From Streptomyces bathyalis (GTDB lineage Bacteria > Actinomycetota > Actinomycetes > Streptomycetales > Streptomycetaceae), in assembly GCF_015910445.1 (NCBI RefSeq), contig NZ_CP048882.1, positions 1,364,001 through 1,428,000 on the forward strand: a DNA stretch of 64,000 nucleotides. The letters run 5' to 3'. The first letter of the stretch is position 1, and every line of letters starts with the position of its first letter. The notes under the pieces were generated by a model that searched no databases, was not told where the DNA came from, and saw nothing but the letters and a program-made list of their open reading frames with translations. This document shows positions 46,527-53,456 of this stretch, in pieces. The position numbers and the translations under genes are program-made.

Positions 46527-46927
46527 GGGATGCCTCGATGACGACCGGCTGGTGCGGTGGGCGAGCACGGTGCGGTGCAGATGCTGAGGAGACGCGGACG
46601 CTTGCGGACATGGCCGGGGCGGCTCGCGCTGAGCGTGCTGCACGCGGGGAGACCAGCGTGAGTGCACACGGTCGAGTTGCCGCTGCGTCGTGACGGCGTA
46701 CCGTGCTCGACGAAGTGGCGCAGGTCGTCGCCCAGTTGACGGCCGGTCCGGCCGATCCGGGCGAGCAGGAGCCGACGGGCCAGGGCACCGAGAACACCTC
46801 GGGTCTCAAGGTGTGCGTCAAGGCTGACTCGGATGTGGCGGCTGCCCAGCGGAGTCACTGTCCCCATGTTCCGGGGCGGAGGTGACGAATGCGGGCATGC
46901 CACGTCCCTCATACGTCCCTTTGCTGC
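46527..46927. other. gene-poor stretch with a possible SRPBCC remnant
   Basis: 401 bp without an intact gene. On the minus strand, about 46697-46870, a frame reads VTPLGSRHIRVSLDAHLETR then GVLGALARRLLLARIGR and a charged helix, which resembles the last strand and long C-terminal helix of an SRPBCC/START-like protein. The front of such a protein is missing and the frame runs on past the usual end, so this is at most a fragment. Confidence 0.3.
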
Positions 46928-47746
46928 TCAGCGGGACTTCTCGGCGATCAGCAGGGCGTAGCCGAGGGTGCCGTCGGAGACGGCGGTGCGGGCGGCGGCC
47001 AGTACGGGTGGTGCCGCGTCCAGGTCGACGCCCGCGGCGATGAGGTTTGTCGAGGCGGTCATGTGCAGCAGGTTCAGCCTCGCCTCGATCTGGTCGATCA
47101 TGCGGGTCATCGCCTGGTCGTGGCGCTCGGTGCGCACCGTACGCAGCCCTGCGGCGGCCAGGATCTGTGAGTATTCGGACAGCGGGCGGGCGTCAGCGAT
47201 GCAGGCGATCCGCGCGGCAAGACCCGTCAGTTCCGGCGGGAGCCGGTCGGGGAGGGCCGTGACGTCAGTGATTCCGACCCGGCCGCCAGGGGTCAGAACA
47301 CGGGCGAACTCGGCGGCGGCCTGGGCCTTGTCGGGAAAGGTGCACAGCGCGCACTCGCAAACCACTGCCTCGAAGACCCCGTCCGGGTGGGGCAGGCCCT
47401 CGGCGTCACCCGTGATGAAGGTGGCGCGGTCGCCGAGTCCGACGGCGGAGGCGGCGCCCTGGGCGAGGGCGATATTTGCCGGGGAGTAGTCCACGCCCTC
47501 CACCCGCACGCCGTAGGTGTCGGCGAGGAGAAGAGCTGTGGTGCCGCGGCCTGAGGCCACGTCGAGTACGCGGCTCGACTTCGTGAGCTGAAGACCCTCG
47601 GCAAGGCGCCGTGTGAGGGCGCTGCCGCCGGGGTGGTAGGAGTCGCCGAGCAGCAGGGCGACCACGTCGGAGGAGTATGAGGCCGCGCAACAGTCCTTGA
47701 GCCCGTCACCGGATGCGGCGGAAGGGCTGGGGCTCTGGTCGGTCAT
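46928..47746 (-). CDS. SAM-dependent methyltransferase, ArsM-like
   Basis: 272 residues. The class I methyltransferase motif I is VLDVASGRGTTALLLA near residue 58, followed by VEGVDYSPANIALAQ and a motif near GDAEGLPHPDGVFEAVV. The N-terminus (DCCAASYSSD...LLGDSYHPGG) carries a Cys pair and resembles arsenite-methyltransferase-like proteins of actinomycetes. ArsM-type activity would need further thiolate Cys, and Cys occurs in VVCECALCTF. ATG at 47746 overlaps the radical SAM stop by 4 bp, so the two are translated together. Arsenic chemistry is possible; methylation of the radical SAM product is the alternative. Confidence 0.82.
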   Translation of the reverse strand: MTDQSPSPSAASGDGLKDCCAASYSSDVVALLLGDSYHPGGSALTRRLAEGLQLTKSSRVLDVASGRGTTALLLADTYGVRVEGVDYSPANIALAQGAASAVGLGDRATFITGDAEGLPHPDGVFEAVVCECALCTFPDKAQAAAEFARVLTPGGRVGITDVTALPDRLPPELTGLAARIACIADARPLSEYSQILAAAGLRTVRTERHDQAMTRMIDQIEARLNLLHMTASTNLIAAGVDLDAAPPVLAAARTAVSDGTLGYALLIAEKSR

Positions 47747-49338
47747 TCCGGGTTCCCTTCGCCGGCGGACGCGGATGCGTGACGGGCCGTCTTGGAGCCG
47801 TAGGCGGTGTCGGTGAGCTGTGCTGCCAGCGGCAGAGCATTGGGCACCACATCGGCGACCTGGACACCGGACATCTGTGCGCGGATCTGCTCGCGGTAGC
47901 CCACGGAGTTGTACGCGCAGAAGGGGATCAGCCTTCCATCGGGGGTGATCTCCTCCACGCAGCACTTCATCAGCTGTTTGACGTTGAGGGTGTAGGGGTC
48001 CTGAAAGTCCTGGACCACGATCATGAACGCCTTGTCGCCCAGGTTCTTCACGGCCTCGGGCAGATCGATTCCGCACGCTTCCTCGCAGTCCAGGGCCTGA
48101 GCGGTGGCGTGCAGTTGCGCCTCCGTCGTCTCCGTGCCCATGAACGCGGAGGCAGACCACAGTTTCTCCAGCGCCTCGCGGATGCCGGCGTCCGGCATGA
48201 CGCGGTTCGTGACGTAGTCAAGGTAGTCCTCGACCTGCAGCAGCCGCGGAATGGGCACGACGTTCCGATTCCCCGGCTCGCCGTCCACCAGCAGATAGGT
48301 GATCGAGCGGCAGGTGGGGAAGCAGCAGGGCACGGGAAAGAAGTCCCCCTTCCGGAACCACTGCGGCCGTTGAGCGTTGATCAGTTTGATCACGTCGGGA
48401 TTGGTGAGCCTGTCCAGCGGATCGAAGGCGACATGACGGCCGGAGTGAGTGACGGGTTGGAAGGCCACCGACCGTACGGCGGGGTGGTCGATGCCGAACT
48501 CGACGATGTCGCCGAGCTCGTGCTCGTTCAGGCCGCGCTCGACCGCGGCTACGAGGGTGACGGTGAGCCCGGCCTCGGCGCAGTTGTCCAGCGCTCGCTG
48601 CTTGAACGTACGCAGGTCCCGGCCGCGGATCTCGCGGTGGGTGCGCTCCTCGAAGCCGTCGAACTGCAGGTAGACGTTCACCGACCGGCCCGGCACCTGG
48701 TTGCGCTGCCCTAGCTCGGCGATGAAGTTGTGGTCGGTGGCGAGCCGGATGCCGTTGGTGTTGAGGTTCACGTTTCGGATGGGGCGGGCCTGGGCGAGGT
48801 CGATGAAGTCCAGGATGTGCCTGTGGATGGTGGGCTCTCCGCCGGAGAACATCACCACCTCCGCCTCCCCCTCGGAGGCCACGAACACATCCAGCATCCG
48901 CTCGCACTGCTCGTGTGTGATCGAGTAACCGTCGCTCTGGTGGCCGGAGTCGGCGAAGCAGATCGGGCAGTCCAGATTGCAGCCGGTGTTGACCTCGATG
49001 ATTCCCAGACAGGCGTGCTGCTTGTGTTCAGGGCACAGCCCGCAGTCGCTCGGGCAACCGTCCTTCACCTCCGTCTGGAAGGCGAGCGGAATCGTCCCCG
49101 GCTTGTTGAACCGCGCCGAGGACATGTACTCCTCGGCGTCCCCGTAGACAAGCGCCTCGAACTCGCCGTGCTCGCGGCAGCGTTTACGCAGGTAGACCTT
49201 GTCGTCACGGATGTTGACCTGTGCGTCGACCGGCGTCTTGCACAGCGGGCAGATGGACTTGGTGAACTCTACGAACACCTCCTCCCGGTCCCGCTTCCGA
49301 GGCACGGTCGTCCGGGGACCTTGGGGCGTCTCAGGCAT
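47743..49338 (-). CDS. radical SAM protein resembling the MJ0619/Tes family
   Basis: 531 residues from the ATG at 49338, seven bases after GGAAGG. The radical SAM cluster motif is CNLDCPIC near 125, with MFSGGEPTIH after it. An N-terminal rubredoxin-like CPLC...CREHGEF and CPSDCGLC precede it, and several Cys groups occur late (VPCCFPTC, CEEACG, CCVEE, PFCAYN). This multi-cluster layout is that of MJ0619-type proteins, which include archaeal tetraether lipid synthase, an enzyme that joins unactivated lipid carbons. Bacterial members are mostly uncharacterised. Here it sits with a methyltransferase, a MauE-like membrane protein and a peroxiredoxin-like protein, suggesting a redox-linked carbon-carbon or carbon-heteroatom bond-forming pathway. 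The exact reaction is unknown. Confidence 0.85.
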   Translation of the reverse strand: MPETPQGPRTTVPRKRDREEVFVEFTKSICPLCKTPVDAQVNIRDDKVYLRKRCREHGEFEALVYGDAEEYMSSARFNKPGTIPLAFQTEVKDGCPSDCGLCPEHKQHACLGIIEVNTGCNLDCPICFADSGHQSDGYSITHEQCERMLDVFVASEGEAEVVMFSGGEPTIHRHILDFIDLAQARPIRNVNLNTNGIRLATDHNFIAELGQRNQVPGRSVNVYLQFDGFEERTHREIRGRDLRTFKQRALDNCAEAGLTVTLVAAVERGLNEHELGDIVEFGIDHPAVRSVAFQPVTHSGRHVAFDPLDRLTNPDVIKLINAQRPQWFRKGDFFPVPCCFPTCRSITYLLVDGEPGNRNVVPIPRLLQVEDYLDYVTNRVMPDAGIREALEKLWSASAFMGTETTEAQLHATAQALDCEEACGIDLPEAVKNLGDKAFMIVVQDFQDPYTLNVKQLMKCCVEEITPDGRLIPFCAYNSVGYREQIRAQMSGVQVADVVPNALPLAAQLTDTAYGSKTARHASASAGEGNPE

Positions 49339-49478
49339 CGGCGAGCCTTCCTGGTCGTCAGCGCGGGAGCAGTGGGGCATCGGCGAGGGCTCGTGTCGGA
49401 GGCGCGCGTCGGGCCGCCCGGCACGGCTCCATCACCAGGGCAGTGGTCATCGGGGTGAGCGTTCCCACCTCGAAGCGA

Positions 49479-49925
49479 TCACCTACGGTGGACTTCACTC
49501 ACCGCCTCCTGCGACCTGGTTTCTCCCGGGCGCCGTGCCGCGCGGAGCAGCAACCCTGCATAGAGCAGCAAGAGCCCGTCCTGGATGAGGACGACCCAGT
49601 TCAGGCTCTGGGCCAGGTAGATCCCGAAGCAGCCGCAGTTCGTGACGGCGAGACCGCGTATGTAGGCCTGGACGGCCAGCAGCGCCCAGACCACCGCGAC
49701 CGCGGTGAACACCCACACCGGCGTGATCGCTCGCGATCGCGGACGGGCCAGCAGCCAGAGCCCACTGACCAGTTCGCCCGCGATCAGCGCCACTGCGAGC
49801 GCGCCGGCACCCGCGTCGGTGACCAGCCCGTACGCCGTCATGATCGCGGGCATCTGCCCGAAGGAAGCGAGTTGCCCCGCCGCCATCGCGGCATACAGCG
49901 CACCGAACACGATCCGCAGCGTCAT
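49479..49925 (-). CDS. MauE/DoxX-like redox membrane protein
   Basis: 148 residues, four hydrophobic segments, and the NCGCFG motif near residue 105 that marks MauE-type proteins, a VKOR-like or DoxX-related group that handles disulfides at the membrane. Such proteins are often paired with thioredoxin-fold partners, here the peroxiredoxin-like protein encoded just upstream (75-bp gap). It precedes the radical SAM gene by 140 bp on the same strand, so it probably supplies thiol redox control to that pathway. A GTG at 49934 is an alternative start. Confidence 0.82.
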   Translation of the reverse strand: MTLRIVFGALYAAMAAGQLASFGQMPAIMTAYGLVTDAGAGALAVALIAGELVSGLWLLARPRSRAITPVWVFTAVAVVWALLAVQAYIRGLAVTNCGCFGIYLAQSLNWVVLIQDGLLLLYAGLLLRAARRPGETRSQEAVSEVHRR

Positions 49926-50000
49926 GTCCCGCACGCTAGGCCCGCGAGAGCGGGCGGAACTGTAAGCGCGCTCACCGAAGAGCCCTCCATGCGGACTGGG

Positions 50001-50516
50001 TCAGCCCAGCGAGTGGAGCGCGGCGATGATGTCGGCCGGTTCGGCGCGCTTGGTGTAGTCGGTGTCGACGAAGGCCCATTGGATGGCGCCGGCCTGGTTG
50101 ATGACGTAGGTGGCGGGCAACGGCAAGGTACGTGCGTGGCCCCCGTTCACCCGCTGGAGGTCGAAGCCGAGCCTGTCGTAGACCCCGGCCAGGTCGCCCG
50201 GCAGGTCGTAGGCGAGTCCGTACTGTTTGGCCGTGTCGGCGCCGATGTCGCTGAGGACGTCGAAGGCCAACTCGTGCTTCTCCGTCAGGGACAGGGACTC
50301 GTCGGGGATCTGCGGGGAGACGGCCACCGGCCGGGCACCGTGCGCGGCGATGGCGTCGTGGTGCTGTTGCAGGGAGCGCAGGGCGATGTTGCAGTACGGG
50401 CACCATGCGCCGCGATAGAAGGTCAGCACGGCAGGCCCCTCGGCCAGCAGCCCGTCCAGCGTGACGGTCCGTCCGGTTGCGCTCGGCAGGCTGAAGCCGG
50501 GCGCCTGGGCACCCAC
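50001..50516 (-). pseudogene. AhpC/TSA-type peroxiredoxin-like protein, 5' truncated
   Basis: The readable part has 171 codons from a GTG at 50516. It contains FYRGAWCPYCNIAL (peroxidatic and second Cys) and the downstream thioredoxin fold. Relatives I know begin some 40 residues earlier with a helical segment ending in a pattern like ADRALPVG. Here the family match runs up to that point (bases to about 50535) and then becomes the antisense of a TetR fragment, with no ribosome site before the GTG. The catalytic core is intact, so a shortened protein might still be made. The two lost 5' ends, this gene's and the divergent tetR's, indicate a deletion across their shared promoter. Confidence 0.7.
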
Positions 50517-50540
50517 GGGAAGCGCGCGGTCGGCCTGGCC

Positions 50541-50999
50541 ACGTTCGGCGGCAAGACGGAGCTCTACCGCGCCGCTCTGGAGCGCTATGCCGAGAGCCGC
50601 ACCCGGCCGGTCCTCGACCGCCTCACGGAGGACCATCGGGGACTGCCCGCCGTCACCGACTTCTTCACCCGGCTGATAGAGACGCGCTGCCGGGGCGAGT
50701 TCGCCCAGTGGGGCTGCATGGTCTCCAATGCGCACGCGGGCGCCGAGAACGGCGACCCCGGCGTGCGGGCGCTCCTCGACCGGCAGCACGATCGCCTGCG
50801 CGACGCGCTGCACGCGGCCCTCGTCACCGCCCAGGCGCAGGATCAACTGGCCCTGGGCAGCGATCCCGCTGCCGCGGCCGAGGTGCTGGCGCTGCTCGCA
50901 CACGGGGTGAACCTGCGATCGCGCGCCGGCGCGGACGCACGCCGCCTCAAGAAGACAGTGACCTCAGCCCTCGACGCGATCGGCGGGACAGCGGTGTGA
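50541..50999 (+). pseudogene. TetR-family regulator, C-terminal remnant
   Basis: From ACG at 50541 the plus strand reads TFGGKTELYRAALERYAES and continues through a full TetR ligand-binding domain (WGCMVSNAHAGAEN; LLAHGVNLRSRAGADARRL) to the TGA at 50997. The helix-turn-helix region that should precede TFGGK is absent. The bases upstream belong to the divergent peroxiredoxin gene. It was probably the repressor of the minus-strand operon before a deletion removed its DNA-binding half and the shared promoter. Confidence 0.8.
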
Positions 51000-51030
51000 T
51001 CCATGCGATCCGGCACACCGTCACGCGGCC

Positions 51031-51606
51031 TCAACTCCGCGCTCTGCGCTCCGCTTCCTCCCTGACAGAGGCGAGCGACGCAGCGACGGTCGCCTCCCAG
51101 CGGGCGGCAACCGCGGCTCCCCACCACTGTCCGAGCGCCCACAGGTCCGTACCCATCTGCCCCTCGTACACCAGTCGTGTCCCCGATGCGTGCTCGCTCA
51201 GCACGAAGGACTCGGTCACCTGCGGAACCGGGCCACGGACCAGCCGGAAGTCGATGCGCCCGGGCCGGGAGAAGCGCACCGTCTCCACCGTGACCGCCCT
51301 CAGCCTCCCGCCCGCAACGGGCGTGAAGTGTTCGGCCAGAACCAGGTCGCTGCCCCGCTCCAGCACGCTGAGTTTCTCGCGCATGGCTCGCGGGGCGCGG
51401 CCCAGGTACGGCTGCGCCACCACGTCGAAGACCACCTCCCGGGCCGCTGCGATGTCCACGGTCTGCGGGCCCAATGGCCGGGTGCGCCGGCCGACGCCCA
51501 CGTCGAGGGGCACCGCTCCGGTCACCAGTCCCAGGTAGGTACCGCCCAGGACTCCTCCGACACCGACCGTCCACGCGGCGATCCGTGCCAGGCGTGCGCC
51601 GGTCAT
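51031..51606 (-). CDS. SRPBCC-family protein with N-terminal membrane anchor
   Basis: 191 residues from the ATG at 51606. A short hydrophobic helix (IAAWTVGVGGVLGGTYLGLV) is followed by a START-like fold: AAREVVFDVVAQPYLGRAP, a run of beta strands (TVETVRFSRPGRIDFRLVRG) and a long C-terminal helix. SRPBCC proteins bind hydrophobic ligands; none can be named here. It shares ATGA with the DUF427 gene, forming a two-gene unit. Confidence 0.78.
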   Translation of the reverse strand: MTGARLARIAAWTVGVGGVLGGTYLGLVTGAVPLDVGVGRRTRPLGPQTVDIAAAREVVFDVVAQPYLGRAPRAMREKLSVLERGSDLVLAEHFTPVAGGRLRAVTVETVRFSRPGRIDFRLVRGPVPQVTESFVLSEHASGTRLVYEGQMGTDLWALGQWWGAAVAARWEATVAASLASVREEAERRARS

Positions 51607-51902
51607 CGTCCGGGCTCCGGTACGGCTTCCACGGTGACGCCGTTCGAGAAGGCGACATGGCTTTTGATCTTTTTGGCGGACAGGCTGGGATGCGGGTAGC
51701 ACCAGGCGGCGTTCGCGTAATCCTGCCCGTCGACGATCAACCCGTAATAGCGGGCGATCCCCTTCCACAGGCACAGTGACCGCCTGCGGCTCTCAGAGAC
51801 GTACCCGCGGTTGAGCGACTCGGGCGGAAAGTAGTCGTTGTCCTCCACCACCACTGTCCGCTCCGCCTGTGCAAGCACCGCACCCTTCCACACAGCACGC
51901 AT
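51603..51902 (-). CDS. DUF427-family protein
   Basis: 99 residues, matching the small beta-barrel-like DUF427 domain: VVVEDNDYFPPESLN, LCLWKGIARYY and YANAAWCYPHPS. Function is unknown; members are common in actinomycetes and often near redox or lipid genes. It overlaps the SRPBCC gene by 4 bp and probably starts that operon. Confidence 0.85.
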   Translation of the reverse strand: MRAVWKGAVLAQAERTVVVEDNDYFPPESLNRGYVSESRRRSLCLWKGIARYYGLIVDGQDYANAAWCYPHPSLSAKKIKSHVAFSNGVTVEAVPEPGR

Positions 51903-52079
51903 CCTCCACCTCCAGCGTGATCCTGATCATCCACATCGTGACGCTAGAGCGCCAGCGCACCCACGACGGTGATCCCGCTTACCCTCGGGTCCCGGCGTCC
52001 GCAGCTGATGAGAGGGCACCGGTGGAGCTGGTCGACCTCGCTGCTGTGCTGTTCACCGACCGCGGTCTCGGCCTCGCCG

Positions 52080-52345
52080 CCGTTGGCCTTATCAAGTGCC
52101 ACGCAACCTGGCGGCCCAAGGCGCACGGCGCATACCGCTCTGGCGCGACATCGGCTGCGGCGTCGGCGCTCTGGGGGGCCACGAGGGACACCGCCGCCGT
52201 CCCGGCCATGAACACGGCGACGAGCCAGGGGTCGCCGTCCGCGTAGCCGAGCAGCGCCGCCGCGATGAACGGCGAGAACCCCGCGAGCGCGGCGCCGACC
52301 TCGCGGGAGGCAGCGAGCCCGGTGCAGCGCCCGACTTGGGCACGT
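52080..52345 (-). pseudogene. C-terminal remnant of an MFS transporter
   Basis: On the minus strand a frame reads RCTGLAASREVGAALAG then FSPFIAAALLGYADG and WLVAVFMAGTAAVSLVA. This is the pattern of helices 10-12 of MHS-type MFS proteins. It starts abruptly near 52345 with no front part, no start codon and no second partner in the other frames. The rest of 51903-52408 holds nothing I can support. Confidence 0.5.
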
Positions 52346-52408
52346 TGTCGAGGGGGACGCCGGTCAGCCGGTCAGCCGGTCAGCGCCGCGGGCGGCACGC
52401 AGGGGCAC

Positions 52409-53210
52409 TCAGCGGTCGCCGCCGCCCTCCAAGAGGGCCAGGTCGGACTTGACGAGAGTCGTGGTCACAAGGAGTTCGGTGATCAGGTTGTGGTTGAGTG
52501 CGTTGCCGACGGGCTGGGGGACTTCGTCTTCCATGAGCCCGGACACCGAGCCGCTGAGCCTCGTCCGTACGCCGGCTACGACGCGTGCGGCCCGCTGCTT
52601 GCTCCAGGTCTCCGCCGGGCGCAGATCCGCCAGTTCGGCCGCGACCTCCGCCCAGGGAAGAGGCTGCGGCATGGGGTCGTTGCGCAGATAACGCTGGGCG
52701 AGGCAGATCAGGACCAGCTTCTCGGTCGCGGTCAGGTCCCACACCTCGCCCTCGTGCGTGGCGACCTCGCCCAGACCGCCATCCCCTGCCCCGGGCGTCG
52801 GTGTGGCGACCCGCACCTCCAGCAAGTGCTCCCGTTTCGGGGCGACGATGAACAGCGGGGTGAACCCGGACCGGAGCTCGACCCGGTCACCGCCCAGCAC
52901 CAGGTGTGCCCCCGGGAGCCGGATCGGCAGGCGCCCGGTGTTGTTCAGCACCCATCGCGAGTGCTCCCGCGTGAAGTAGCCCTGCTTGCGGCTGACGTGC
53001 GTGTCGTCCGGCGCGACGCAGACGTGGACTTCCGGTTCGTTGCGGCCGAACACGAGGGGGAAGGCGGCGTCGGGGGCCATGCTCATGCCGCCGTTGACGC
53101 CCATGACGAACAGGGCCGGGCTGCGCGGGCGGAATACCGCGAGACAGGCTTCCGTAATCCGGCGGCAGCAGGTTGACCTTGCTCGGTGGCCGCGGCGGCG
53201 ACAGTGTCAT
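52409..53210 (-). pseudogene. FHA-domain protein with C-terminal wHTH-like region; one frameshift near 53113-53120
   Basis: Starts at ATG 53210, eight bases after GAGGAGG, and reads PPSKVNLLPPDYGSLSRGIP, the usual opening of actinomycete FHA proteins of this kind. At CCCGGCCC (53113-53120) the frame must change to continue as MGVNGGMSM, then the FHA core (FGRNEPEVHVCVAPDD; DTHVSRKQG; VLNNTG) and a helical C-terminal domain that may bind DNA or partners (LTATEKLVLICLAQRY). The offset equals a 2-bp deletion. Translation from ATG 53104 would lack the first strand and has no ribosome site. FHA domains bind phosphothreonine, so it is a natural partner for the Ser/Thr kinases downstream. Confidence 0.7.
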
Positions 53211-53456
53211 CGGGTCTGCCTCCTCGTCCCAGTTGCTCGGGGCCACGCTAGCCACTTACTGACGAGTGACGTCCCGGATCGGACCGATCAGGCCGATCAG
53301 GCCGATGGGGTCGATCAGGTCGATCAGGCCGCCCCCATCCTGCTGGGTGGGCCGTGGCCTTCCCCTTGGCCGGCATGGCGTCACCCCAAGCTCCCGAACT
53401 CGTACGCGGGGAAGGCCCGCTGCCGCCCGGAGGGGAGGGCGGCAGCGGGACGGCGG

